In this document: positions 19,802 to 28,555 of the stretch, in pieces | Numbering within the stretch: position 1 is the first letter of the stretch | Layout: every line of letters begins with the position of its first letter | Source: Cupriavidus nantongensis | GTDB taxonomy: Bacteria; Pseudomonadota; Gammaproteobacteria; Burkholderiales; Burkholderiaceae | DNA length: 64,000 nucleotides | Direction of reading: 5' to 3' | Assembly (NCBI RefSeq): GCF_001598055.1 | Contig: NZ_CP014844.1 | Span: 3,313,642-3,377,641, forward strand | Program-made: the position numbers and the translations under genes | Notes under the pieces: model-generated | Seen by the model: only the letters and a program-made list of their open reading frames with translations | What the model was told of the DNA's origin: nothing | Databases searched by the model: none

Positions 19802-20994
19802 GCGATCACCTTGCGCGCGCGCAGGTCGGCGATGGCGGCGTCGTCGAAGCCGGCCTGCTTCAGCACTGCATCGGTATGCTCGCCCAGCGCCGGCGCGCGG
19901 TCATGGATGGCGCCGGGGCTGGCCGACAGCTTGGGCACCACGCCCGGCACTTCCACGGTCAGGCCGCCGGCCGAGGTTACTGACTCGATCACGCCGCGGG
20001 CGCGGTAGTGCGGGTCTTCGGCGATGTCCTTGACGGTATAGATGCGGCCCGACGGCACCTGCGCGTCGCGCAGCACCGCCAGCGCCGACTCCACCGTCTG
20101 CGTGCGGGTCCATGCGGCAATCGCGGCATCGATCTCGTCGACGCGCGCGACGCGGCCGTCGTTGCGCTCCAGCGCGGGATCGTCGGCCAGGTCGGCGCGG
20201 CCGATGGCGAGCATCATGCGCTTGAAGATGGCATCGCCGTTGGCCGCCACCAGCACGTATTCGCCGCTGGCGCAGGGATAGGCATTGGACGGCGCGATCC
20301 CCGGCAGCGCGCCGCCGGCGGGCTGGCGCACCGCGCCGAAGGCCGAGTATTCCGGCAGCAGGCTTTCGCTCAGGTTGAACAGCGACTCGTACAGCGCCAC
20401 GTCGATCACCTGCCCCTCGCCGCCGCGCGCATCGCGCTGGTACAGCGCCAGCAGCACGCCCATGGCGCCGTGCAGGCCGGCGATGGTGTCGCCCAGCGAC
20501 AGGCCGGCGCGCACCGGCGCGCGGCCGGGCTCGCCGGTCAGGTGGCGCAAGCCGGCCATGGCCTCGGCCACCGCGGCAAAGCCGGGCTCGTCCTTCTTCG
20601 GGCCGGTCTGGCCGTAGCCCGACACGCGCAGCATGATCAGGCGCGGGTTGTCGGCATGCAGCACGTCCCAGCCCAGGCCCCACTTCTCCATGGTGCCGGG
20701 GCGGAAATTCTCGATCAGCACATCGGCCTCGGCGGCGAGCTTGCGCACCAGCGCCTGGCCCTCCGGCTGGCGCAGGTCGATGCAGACCGATTCCTTGTTG
20801 CGCGACTGCGCCTCCCACCACACCGAGGTGCCCTCATGAAGCATGCGCCATTTGCGCAGCGGGTCGCCCTGCCCGGGCGGCTCGACCTTGATGATGTGGG
20901 CGCCAAAGTCGGCCAGGGTCTTGGCAGCAAAGGGGCCGGCGATGAGTTGTCCGAGTTCGAGGACGCGAATGCCCTCAAGGATCTGTTGCGCCAT
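19798..20994 (-). CDS. CaiB/BaiF (family III) CoA-transferase
   Basis: A 398-residue class III CoA-transferase. The N-terminus has the family pattern LEGIRVLELGQLIAGPFAAKTLADFGA, with KVEPPGQGDPLR and the catalytic Asp in SLGDTIAGLHGAMG near residue 168. It moves CoA between carboxylic acids by a ping-pong mechanism in the cytosol. Coupling to an HMG-CoA-lyase-like gene suggests it activates a hydroxylated dicarboxylic acid for cleavage; the acid is not determined. The LysR gene upstream on the same strand is the probable regulator. Confidence 0.93.
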   Translation of the reverse strand: MAQQILEGIRVLELGQLIAGPFAAKTLADFGAHIIKVEPPGQGDPLRKWRMLHEGTSVWWEAQSRNKESVCIDLRQPEGQALVRKLAAEADVLIENFRPGTMEKWGLGWDVLHADNPRLIMLRVSGYGQTGPKKDEPGFAAVAEAMAGLRHLTGEPGRAPVRAGLSLGDTIAGLHGAMGVLLALYQRDARGGEGQVIDVALYESLFNLSESLLPEYSAFGAVRQPAGGALPGIAPSNAYPCASGEYVLVAANGDAIFKRMMLAIGRADLADDPALERNDGRVARVDEIDAAIAAWTRTQTVESALAVLRDAQVPSGRIYTVKDIAEDPHYRARGVIESVTSAGGLTVEVPGVVPKLSASPGAIHDRAPALGEHTDAVLKQAGFDDAAIADLRARKVIA

Positions 20995-21041
20995 GGGTGT
21001 CTCCGTGCGATGCGGCAGTCTTGTTGCAGTGCGGCAGCGCC

Positions 21042-21063
21042 ATTGACTGGCATGCCATACATT
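21042..21063. promoter_or_regulatory. Palindromic operator candidate upstream of the CoA-transferase
   Basis: A perfect 10-bp palindrome TGGCATGCCA (21048-21057) is extended to an imperfect 22-bp dyad (ATTGAC...TACATT). It lies about 50 bases before the CoA-transferase ATG, a suitable place for the LysR-type regulator encoded just upstream. The assignment is inferred from position and symmetry only. Confidence 0.35.
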
Positions 21064-21171
21064 GCGTTCGGACGGAGTTTGCCCCAGCGCGGGCCCGGCC
21101 AGGAATCGGCAATCGGAGAAGCGGGCTTTCTTGGAACGCGAAAGGTTCTATGGAGCCTGCGCACGGGCGAG

Positions 21172-22077
21172 CTAGAACGGCGCCCGGTCCCCGCACAGGT
21201 GGGTGATCAGCAGCCGCGCCGAGACCGTCAGCCCGGCCGGGTCGCGCAACCCGATCAGCAGCGAGCGACGCGCCCAGGCGTCCTGCAGCGTCACCAGCGA
21301 CAGCCCCATCGACTTGACATGCGGCTCGGCCGCGATGCGCGGCAGCACGCCCACGCCCAGCCCGGCCATCACCATGCGGCACATGGCGTCGAAGCTGCGC
21401 ACCTGGATCCGCAGCCGGAACGGCCGGTCGAGCCGGCTGCTCTCCTCCAGCAGGCGCGCGGCCAGCGAGGTTTCCTGCGGCAGGCTGACGAAGTCGAATT
21501 CGAGCGTGTCGGCGTAATGCACCGGGCCGCGCGCGGCCAGCGGATGGTTGGGCGGGGTGATGATGACCAGCTCGTCCTGGCGGTATTCGACCGTCATCAG
21601 CCCGGCGGCGGGCGTGCGGTCGGCAAAGATGCCGACGTCGGCGCGGTTCTCTACCAGCGCCGCAACGATGTCGCGCGAGTTCTGCTCTTCCAGCTCGATG
21701 CGGATGGTCGGATGGCGCTGCATGAACGAGGCCAGGTCATCGGGCAGGAACTGCGTGATCGCCGAGGTGTTGGCGCATACGCGCACCTGCCCCCGCACGC
21801 CGGAGGCATAGTCCGACATCACGCCGGCCATGCGCTCGACATCCTGCAGGATGGTCAGCGCATGGTGGAAGCAGGCCTGGCCGGCCTCGGTCAGCTGCAC
21901 GCCGGCGGCATGACGGAAGAACAGCGGCGCGCCGACCGCGGTCTCGAGGTCCGAAATGCGCTTGCTCGCCGCCGCCACCGCCAGGTGCGACTGGCGCGCG
22001 CCGGCCGAGATGCTGCCCTGCCGGGCTACGGCAACGAACAAGCCAAGCGTGACGAGATCGAAGCGGGCCAGGTTCAT
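21172..22077 (-). CDS. LysR-family transcriptional regulator
   Basis: A 301-residue regulator with an N-terminal winged helix-turn-helix (LVAVARQGSISAGARQSHLAVAAASKRISDLE) and a C-terminal periplasmic-binding-like effector domain (IRIELEEQNSRDIVAALVENRADVGIF). The start at MNLARFDLVTL matches the family; the frame is open 14 codons further. Unusually it is read in the same direction as its probable targets, the CoA-transferase/lyase genes, not divergently. Confidence 0.93.
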   Translation of the reverse strand: MNLARFDLVTLGLFVAVARQGSISAGARQSHLAVAAASKRISDLETAVGAPLFFRHAAGVQLTEAGQACFHHALTILQDVERMAGVMSDYASGVRGQVRVCANTSAITQFLPDDLASFMQRHPTIRIELEEQNSRDIVAALVENRADVGIFADRTPAAGLMTVEYRQDELVIITPPNHPLAARGPVHYADTLEFDFVSLPQETSLAARLLEESSRLDRPFRLRIQVRSFDAMCRMVMAGLGVGVLPRIAAEPHVKSMGLSLVTLQDAWARRSLLIGLRDPAGLTVSARLLITHLCGDRAPF

Positions 22078-22148
22078 GAGGCAGGAGGCGGAGAATTCCG
22101 GTAATCGGCACGCGGGCACGCGGGAGGTTCAGCCCCGCGCGATCGTGC

Positions 22149-22763
22149 TCAGAGGTTGCGGCGGTCCATCACCGCGCGGGCGATGGTGCCGGCATCGACA
22201 TACTCGAGCTCGCCGCCCACCGGCACGCCGCGCGCCAGGCGCGACACCTTGAGCCCGCGCGCCTTGAGCATCTCGCCGATGTAGTGCGCGGTGGCCTCGC
22301 CTTCGCTGGTGAAATTGGTGGCGACGATGACTTCGCCGACCGGGCCGCCCAGCTCGGGCTCGGTGGCGCGCGCCAGCAGCCGGTCCAGGTGGATCTCGCG
22401 CGGGCCGATGCCGTCGAGCGGCGAGAGCCGGCCCATCAGCACGAAATACTTGCCGCGGTAGGTCAGGGTCTGCTCGATCATGACCTGGTCGGCCGGCGTT
22501 TCGACCACGCACAGCACCGAGGCGTCGCGGCGGTCGTCCAGGCAGGTCTCGCAGATCTCCTGCTCGGTGAAGGTGTTGCAGCGCTGGCAGTGGCGGATAT
22601 GGTCCGCCGCGCCGCGCAGCGCATCGCCCAGCTTGCGCGCGCCCTCGCGGTCGTGCTGCAGCAGGTGGTAGGCCATGCGCTGGGCGGACTTGGGCCCGAC
22701 GCCGGGCAGCACCCGCAGCGCCTCGACCAGCGCCTGCAGCGAAGTCGGCGACGACGCTTTCAC
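22149..22763 (-). CDS. recR: Recombination mediator protein RecR
   Basis: Acts with RecF/RecO to load RecA at gaps. 204 residues with the helix-hairpin-helix [20 protein letters not shown], a four-Cys zinc motif ([16 protein letters not shown]) and a Toprim domain ([16 protein letters not shown]). The start is GTG (codons for [10 protein letters not shown]), matching the E. coli N-terminus. Eight bases separate it from ybaB, in the conserved order dnaX-ybaB-recR. Confidence 0.97.
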
Positions 22764-22770
22764 AATGGCC

Positions 22771-23103
22771 TTAGAACGGCAGCTTGAAGCCCGGGGGCAG
22801 CGGCAGGCCCGAGGTCATCGAGCCCATCTTTTCCTGGGTGGTGGCCTCGGCCTTGCGCACGGCGTCGTTGAAGGCCGCGGCGACCAGGTCTTCGAGCAGG
22901 TCCTTGTCCTCGCCCTCGGCCAGCAGGCTGGGGTCGATGGTGACGCGCTTGACGTCGTTCTTGCAGGTCATGACCACCTTGACGAGACCGGCGCCGGACT
23001 GGCCCTCGACCTCGATCAGGGCCAGCTGCTCCTGCATCTTCTTCATGTTTTCCTGCATCTGCTGGGCCTGCTTCATCAGCCCGGCGAGTTGACCTTTCAT
23101 CAT
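22771..23103 (-). CDS. YbaB/EbfC nucleoid-associated protein
   Basis: A 110-residue dimeric DNA-binding protein, mostly a Met/Gln-rich N-terminal helix ([21 protein letters not shown]) and a small alpha/beta core ending KLPF. It binds DNA without strong sequence dependence. Two adjacent ATGs are possible; an AGGAG lies ten bases before the first. It sits between dnaX and recR as in most proteobacteria. Confidence 0.96.
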   Translation of the reverse strand: MMKGQLAGLMKQAQQMQENMKKMQEQLALIEVEGQSGAGLVKVVMTCKNDVKRVTIDPSLLAEGEDKDLLEDLVAAAFNDAVRKAEATTQEKMGSMTSGLPLPPGFKLPF

Positions 23104-23171
23104 GATGGAATGCTCCTGGATTCGGTAAGAGTTCGGTGACGGAAATTCGGTAACGCCAGCCTGGCCGCCGC

Positions 23172-25550
23172 TCAGGCGGCGCGCGGCTGGATCGAGCCTG
23201 GCACGATCTGGCCGCCGAAGTCGCGCAGCAGGCCCTGCACGAACGGGTCGGCCTCGATCGCGGCCTCGGCCTGGCGCTGGCGTTCGGCACGGGCCTCGGC
23301 GTCGGCGGCGGCGGCGGTGACCGTGACCCCGCCGACTTCGCAGACCACGCGCACCGGCTCGCCAAAGTGGTCACCGAGCGCCTGCTGCAGGCGCTCGGCG
23401 ACGCCGTTCTCGCCCAGCGCCGCGACCGGGATGCGCAGGTGGAAGGTGCGCCCCACCACCTGCGTCAGTTCGCTCTGGTACGCCAGCTGCTGCGCCAGGC
23501 CCTTCAGCGGCAGGCCGGCGGCCAGCACCGGCCAGTCGCCGGTGAAGACCGGCGGGGTGCCGTCCTCGCCCGCGGCGGGCGGGCGCGGCGCGACGAATTT
23601 GGCGGACTCGGGCGCGGCGGGGGCCGGCGCAATGGCAGCGGGCTCGCGTGCGGGCGCGATATCGCGCGGCTGCGAAGGCGCCGCGCGCGAGGCGTTGCGC
23701 GGCGCCGCGGCGCGCGCTGCGGGTTCGCTGAAACCGTAGTCGTTGTAGCCCGGATCGCTGTCATAGGGGCCGATCACCGGCAGGTCGGGCGGCAGTTCTT
23801 CCCACGGCGGCACATCGCTGCCACCGGCGACTTCCCACGGCGGCACGGATTCTTGCTGCGGTTTGGCGGCCACGGGGCGTGCCGGGGGCGCTGCCGCCGG
23901 TGCGGGCGGCTGCGGCGCCGCCGGCCGCGAAATAGGAGCCGCTGCCGGGGCCGCTGCCAGGGCCGCAACCGGGGCCGGTACCGCAGCGGGACGGCTCGCG
24001 GCTGCGGCCGCGGGGGCGCGTAACGGTTGTGCCGGCGGCCGCTGCGCAGCGGCCGGAGCCGCCGGTGCGGCGGGCACGGCCGGCACCGGCGCCTTGCGGG
24101 CGCCGCCGCGAGCCGCGGAGGCCTGGCGTGCGGCGGCCAGCGCCGCGGCTGCAGGCGACATGGCGCCGCCTGCCGCGCGCGCCGGCGCGGGGTCCGCGGC
24201 GGCAGGCGCGGCCGCTGGCGCAGCGGCGGGCTCGGCCACGGGCGCGGCTGGCGCAGCCATGGATGACACCGGGGCTGACACCGGCGGGGAATCGGTCATG
24301 GCTGCAGCGGGCACGGCCGGGGCAACCGGCGCAGCGGCGGCAGGCGCCGCCTGGCGTGCCTCGGCCGGTCGCGCCGCCGCCGGCATGCCGGCATTGCGCG
24401 CGCGCGCGGGCGCTGCGCCGCCGCCCTGCCCGGCCGTGGCGGCCGGTTCGGACGACGGCCGGAATGCCAGCATGCGCAGCAGCGTCATGGTGAAGCCGGC
24501 GTATTCGTCCGGCGCCAGCGCCAGTTCGCTGCGGCCCAGGTTGGCGATCTGGTAGAACAGCTGCACTTCCTGCGCATCGAACACGCCGGCCAGGCGCCGC
24601 ACCTCGTCGGCTTCGGGCCATTCGTCCTGCACCGACGCCGGCACGGCCTGCGCCAGCGCCACCTTGTGCAGCAGCGAACCCAGGTCCTGCAGCGCGCCGG
24701 CGAACGACAGGCTGCGGTCGGCCATGGCATCGGCGATCACCAGCATGGCGGCACCGTCCTCGGCGGCGAGCGCATCGAGCAGCTGCACCAGGTAGCCCTG
24801 GTCGATCGCGCCCAGCATGCCGCGCACGGCTTCCTCGGACACCTGCCCGGCGCTGTAGGCGATGGCCTGGTCGGTCAGCGACAGCGCATCGCGCATCGAG
24901 CCATGCGCGGCCTGGGCCAGCAGCCGCAGCGCGTTGCCGTCGTGGGCGATGCCTTCCTGCGCCAGGATATGGTCCAGGTGCGAGACGATATGCCCCGGCG
25001 GCATCTGCTTCAGGTTGAACTGCAGGCAGCGCGACAGCACCGTGACCGGGATCTTCTGCGGGTCGGTGGTGGCGAGGATGAACTTGACGTGCCCGGGCGG
25101 CTCTTCCAGCGTCTTCAGCATGGCGTTGAAGGCGTGGTTGGTCAGCATGTGCACTTCGTCGATCATGTAGACCTTGAAGCGCCCGGCGGTGGGAGCGTAG
25201 ACGGCCTTGTCGAGCAGCTGCGCCATCTCGTCGACGCCGCGGTTGGAGGCGGCGTCCATCTCGATGTAGTCGACGAAGCGGCCGCTGTCGATTTCCTGGC
25301 AGGCCTTGCACTGCCCGCACGGCTCGGCGGTGATGCCGCCGCTGCCGTCAGGGCCGGTGCAGTTCAGGGCCTTGGCCAGGATCCGCGACAGCGTGGTCTT
25401 GCCGACCCCGCGCGTGCCGGTGAACAGGTAGGCGTGGTGCAGCCGCTGTTGTTCCAGCGCGTGCGTGAGCGCGCGCACCACGTGCTCCTGGCCGACCAGC
25501 GTGGTGAAATCCCTGGGGCGCCATTTGCGCGCTAGAACTTGATAACTCAT
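23172..25550 (-). CDS. dnaX: DNA polymerase III subunits gamma/tau
   Basis: The clamp-loader ATPase and polymerase organiser, 792 residues. Residues 1-370 hold the AAA+ module: Walker [13 protein letters not shown], the zinc cysteines in [29 protein letters not shown] (Walker B region) and sensor 1 in [17 protein letters not shown] long Ala/Pro-rich linker (about residues 385-650) precedes the tau C-terminal domain. The start [12 protein letters not shown] at 25550 is universal; the open frame upstream is a shadow. I see no A-rich slippery heptamer of the E. coli kind, so the short gamma form may not be made by frameshifting here. Confidence 0.97.
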   Translation of the reverse strand: MSYQVLARKWRPRDFTTLVGQEHVVRALTHALEQQRLHHAYLFTGTRGVGKTTLSRILAKALNCTGPDGSGGITAEPCGQCKACQEIDSGRFVDYIEMDAASNRGVDEMAQLLDKAVYAPTAGRFKVYMIDEVHMLTNHAFNAMLKTLEEPPGHVKFILATTDPQKIPVTVLSRCLQFNLKQMPPGHIVSHLDHILAQEGIAHDGNALRLLAQAAHGSMRDALSLTDQAIAYSAGQVSEEAVRGMLGAIDQGYLVQLLDALAAEDGAAMLVIADAMADRSLSFAGALQDLGSLLHKVALAQAVPASVQDEWPEADEVRRLAGVFDAQEVQLFYQIANLGRSELALAPDEYAGFTMTLLRMLAFRPSSEPAATAGQGGGAAPARARNAGMPAAARPAEARQAAPAAAAPVAPAVPAAAMTDSPPVSAPVSSMAAPAAPVAEPAAAPAAAPAAADPAPARAAGGAMSPAAAALAAARQASAARGGARKAPVPAVPAAPAAPAAAQRPPAQPLRAPAAAAASRPAAVPAPVAALAAAPAAAPISRPAAPQPPAPAAAPPARPVAAKPQQESVPPWEVAGGSDVPPWEELPPDLPVIGPYDSDPGYNDYGFSEPAARAAAPRNASRAAPSQPRDIAPAREPAAIAPAPAAPESAKFVAPRPPAAGEDGTPPVFTGDWPVLAAGLPLKGLAQQLAYQSELTQVVGRTFHLRIPVAALGENGVAERLQQALGDHFGEPVRVVCEVGGVTVTAAAADAEARAERQRQAEAAIEADPFVQGLLRDFGGQIVPGSIQPRAA

Positions 25551-25602
25551 GGCGGCGATTGTAGCAAAAGGCGGCCCCGCTCCGGCCGCCCCGGGGAGCG
25601 CC

Positions 25603-28098
25603 TCAGCCGCACTCGCCCACGTAGCCGCAATTGGCGCATTTGGCGCAGCCGTCGACCTTGTGCAGGGCGTGCGCGCCACACTCGGGACACGGCTTGCCGG
25701 TGCCCATGCCGGGCGTGCCCGGCGCCGCGCTGGCGGGCCCGGCAAGGTCCGCCCCGTCCGCCAGCGCCAGCGCGCCGCCGTCGCGCTGCGCCAGCCTTGC
25801 CGCCAGCGCCGCCACCGGCACCTGGCCGCCGTCGGCATCGAGGAAGCCGCGCTTGATCAGGATGCGCTGCAGCGCATAGCCCAGCGCCGCGACCTCGGAG
25901 TCATGGAAGCGCGGCACCTCGGTGCCGTCCTGGCGCACCAGCGTGCCGTAGCGCACCGTGCCCTTGTCCCACACCACGTTGCGCATGTCGGCCAGCGCCT
26001 TGGCCACCGAGCCGCCCGAGCGCGCCACCATCGACAGCAGCCGCATGGTCGAGGTGATCCATTGCTGGCCCTCGCTGCGCTGGCCCGCCGGCATGAAGAA
26101 CTCCACCGGGCGCTCGATCTCGACCGGCTTGCCGTCGACGACGCCGGCGACGCGCATGAAGTTGACGGTCAGGTAGACGGTCTTGTGGCCCTCGTAGGTC
26201 AGGTATTCGACCTTGGAGGTCACCCCTTCCAGGTCGCCCACCGGCCGGCTGCCGAACGGGCGCACCAGCGGGTTGTCGTCGGCCGCGGGCACGGCCGGGG
26301 CGGCGGGCGAGGCGGGCGCCTCGACCGAAAGCACCGCGCCCAGCACCGAATTCGGCCGATAGGTGGCCAACCCCTTCAGGCCGGCCTTCCAGGCCTCCAG
26401 GTACAGGTTGCGGAAGGCTTCGTACGGATAGTCCTCCGGCACGTTGACGGTCTTGCTGATGCTGGTGTCGATATACGGCTGCACCGCTTCCAGCATCCGC
26501 ATATGGTCCAGCGCCGACATCTGCAGCGCGGTCACGAACGCGTCCGGCAGCTGCGCCATGTCGGCCCCCATGTGACGGTAGAGCCGCCACGCATGGTCCG
26601 CCACCTCGAAGCTGCGGTAGCTGTTGTCCGGCATGCGCTTCTTGCGGTTGTAGGTCCACGAGAAGGCCGGTTCGATGCCATTGGAAGCATTGTCGGCAAA
26701 GGCCAGCGTGATGGTGCCGGTGGGCGCGATCGACAGCAGGTGCGAGTTGCGCAGCCCATGGCGGCCAATGGCCTCGCGCACCGGCTCGGGCAGCCGGCTG
26801 GCAAAGCCGCTCTGCAGGTAGGCGCCGGCATCGAACAGCGGAAAGGCGCCCTTCTGCGCCGCCAGTTCGGTCGATGCCAGGTAGGCCTCGTCGCGCATGC
26901 GTTCCGAGATCCGCGCCGCCAGCCGCCGCGCCGGCTCGGTGTCGTAGCGCAGGCCCAGCATCACCAGCGCGCTGCCCAGCCCGAGGAAGCCCAGCCCGAC
27001 GCGGCGCTTGGCGTGGGCCTCGGCCTGCTGTTCGGGCAACGGCCAGAAGGTCACGTCGAGCACGTTGTCGAGCATGCGCGTGGCCACGCGTACTACCTCG
27101 GCAAAGGCGTCGAAGTCGAATGCGGCCTGCGGCGTGAACGGCTGGCGCACGAAGCGGGTCAGGTTGATCGAGCCCAGGCAGCAGCAGCCATAGGACGGCA
27201 GCGGCTGCTCGGCGCAGGGATTGGTGGCCTCGATGCGCTCGCAGTAATAGAGGTTGTTGTCGGCGTTGATCTGCGACAGGAACAGGATGCCTGGCTCGGC
27301 ATGGTCGTAGGTGGCCTGCATGACCTGGTCCCACAGGTTGCGCGCCGGCACGCGCCGGTACACCCACTGCCCGTCGTCGCGGCGGTACGCGCCGGCGGCG
27401 ATCATGTCGGCGCCCGGCTCGGCCTCGTGCACCAGCTCGACCTCGGCGTCGGCCTGCACCGCCTGCATGAAGTCGTCGGTGACGCCGATGGAGATATTGA
27501 AGTTGCTGAGCTCGCCCTTGTCCTTGGCGTGGATAAAGCTCTCGATATCGGGATGGTCGCAGCGCAGCACGCCCATCTGCGCGCCGCGGCGCGCGCCGGC
27601 CGATTCCACCGTGGCGCACGAGGCGTCGAACACCTTCATGAACGACACCGGTCCCGAGGCGCGCGAATGCGTGGCGCGCACCAGCGCGCCGGCCGGACGG
27701 ATCGCGGAGAAGTCATAGCCGACGCCGCCGCCGCGGCGCATGGTTTCGGCGGCCTGCGCCACCGCGGTGTAGATGCTGGGGCGGCCGTCGCGCGGCTCCG
27801 ACACCGAATCGCCCACCGGCTGCACGAAGCAGTTGATCAGCGTGGCCTGGATGCCGGTGCCCGCCGCCGAATTGATGCGCCCGGCCGGCACGAAGCCGTT
27901 TTCCTGCGCCCACAGGAAGCGCGCGCTCCAGGCTTCGCGCTGGTCCTCGGGCTCGGCCTGCGCCAGCGCGCGCGCCACGCGCTGCCTGACATCGGCGATG
28001 CTGCGCTCTTCGCCCTTGGCGTATTTCTCGAGCAGGACTTCGGTGGAGATTTCCTGCGGCGCCAGCGCGCCGCGAATGATCTGGTCGTTTGCGTTCAT
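25603..28098 (-). CDS. nrdJ: Adenosylcobalamin-dependent (class II) ribonucleotide reductase
   Basis: Reduces ribonucleotides to deoxyribonucleotides using adenosylcobalamin as radical source, so needs no oxygen. 831 residues: an N-terminal region ([20 protein letters not shown]), the radical/thiol core with the first Cys in [12 protein letters not shown], the [21 protein letters not shown] motif with the active Cys-x-Glu, and a C-terminal cysteine cluster ([20 protein letters not shown]) typical of NrdJ. The ATG at 28098 has GGTGAG upstream and is preferred to an in-frame GTG 15 bases earlier. I found no recognisable cobalamin riboswitch or NrdR box before it. It lies between dnaX and the 4.5S RNA gene. 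Confidence 0.95.
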   Translation of the reverse strand: MNANDQIIRGALAPQEISTEVLLEKYAKGEERSIADVRQRVARALAQAEPEDQREAWSARFLWAQENGFVPAGRINSAAGTGIQATLINCFVQPVGDSVSEPRDGRPSIYTAVAQAAETMRRGGGVGYDFSAIRPAGALVRATHSRASGPVSFMKVFDASCATVESAGARRGAQMGVLRCDHPDIESFIHAKDKGELSNFNISIGVTDDFMQAVQADAEVELVHEAEPGADMIAAGAYRRDDGQWVYRRVPARNLWDQVMQATYDHAEPGILFLSQINADNNLYYCERIEATNPCAEQPLPSYGCCCLGSINLTRFVRQPFTPQAAFDFDAFAEVVRVATRMLDNVLDVTFWPLPEQQAEAHAKRRVGLGFLGLGSALVMLGLRYDTEPARRLAARISERMRDEAYLASTELAAQKGAFPLFDAGAYLQSGFASRLPEPVREAIGRHGLRNSHLLSIAPTGTITLAFADNASNGIEPAFSWTYNRKKRMPDNSYRSFEVADHAWRLYRHMGADMAQLPDAFVTALQMSALDHMRMLEAVQPYIDTSISKTVNVPEDYPYEAFRNLYLEAWKAGLKGLATYRPNSVLGAVLSVEAPASPAAPAVPAADDNPLVRPFGSRPVGDLEGVTSKVEYLTYEGHKTVYLTVNFMRVAGVVDGKPVEIERPVEFFMPAGQRSEGQQWITSTMRLLSMVARSGGSVAKALADMRNVVWDKGTVRYGTLVRQDGTEVPRFHDSEVAALGYALQRILIKRGFLDADGGQVPVAALAARLAQRDGGALALADGADLAGPASAAPGTPGMGTGKPCPECGAHALHKVDGCAKCANCGYVGECG

Positions 28099-28251
28099 GT
28101 ATTGGCTCACCACGTGTGCGGGTTGGTGAATGGTCGGGCCAGCGCGGCACGCATTGCCTGCGCCAGATCAACCCGGCGCCATGGCGCGGGCAATGACCCG
28201 CGCCTGCCAAGGGCATTCGATGCAAATCCTGCGCGCGCCCGCGCTCTGGGG

Positions 28252-28257
28252 TACAAT
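28252..28257 (+). promoter_or_regulatory. -10 element of the 4.5S RNA gene
   Basis: TACAAT stands eight bases before the predicted RNA 5' end. No good -35 is visible 16-18 bases upstream, so the match rests mainly on position. Confidence 0.55.
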
Positions 28258-28264
28258 GCCGCTC

Positions 28265-28362
28265 GGACGGGCCTCCTCGCATGGTGGCGCGGTCAACCTG
28301 GTCAGGTCGGGAACGAAGCAGCCACAGCCGTTTTCCGCCAGTGCCGAGGGTCAGGCTCGTCC
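28265..28362 (+). ncRNA. ffs: 4.5S RNA (small bacterial signal recognition particle RNA)
   Basis: The RNA partner of Ffh in co-translational targeting to the membrane. The conserved domain IV apex is present (GGTCAGGTCGGGAACGAAGC followed by AGCCACAG), and the ends (GGACGGGCCT with AGGCTCGTCC) pair over ten bases with one G-U, giving a closed rod of about 98 nt. It is read opposite to nrdJ. In relatives it commonly neighbours dnaX. Confidence 0.95.
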
Positions 28363-28555
28363 ACCTCACACTTCCCTTCCGCAGTACCCCTTCCCTTTTT
28401 CCCTTTGTCCCTTTAGCCGGTCTATCGCGCGCCAGCGGCTTGCAGCGCAGTCCCTGTCACTTTAGTACAGCCGTGCCATCATCGCGCGCGCCATGCGCCC
28501 CATTTTGCGCCGATTTGCACCCATGCGCTGCCCTTGCCGGCGCGCGCGCCGGCCT

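Noticed and set aside
17657..20008. 783-codon plus-strand frame opposite the Bug and lyase genes
   Set aside because: Arg/His/Gly-rich shadow without motifs; the minus-strand genes have full family signatures and proper ribosome sites.
23172..25550. Programmed frameshift site in dnaX
   Set aside because: I looked for an A-rich slippery heptamer in the gamma/tau junction region and saw none, so no frameshift feature is claimed.
28099..28264. Cobalamin riboswitch or NrdR box upstream of nrdJ
   Set aside because: Neither the B12-box sequence nor paired NrdR boxes could be recognised by eye; a covariance search would be needed to exclude them.
25549..28416. 955-codon plus-strand frame opposite nrdJ that also crosses the 4.5S RNA gene
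   Set aside because: Antisense shadow of a clear NrdJ gene; its end runs through a structured RNA.
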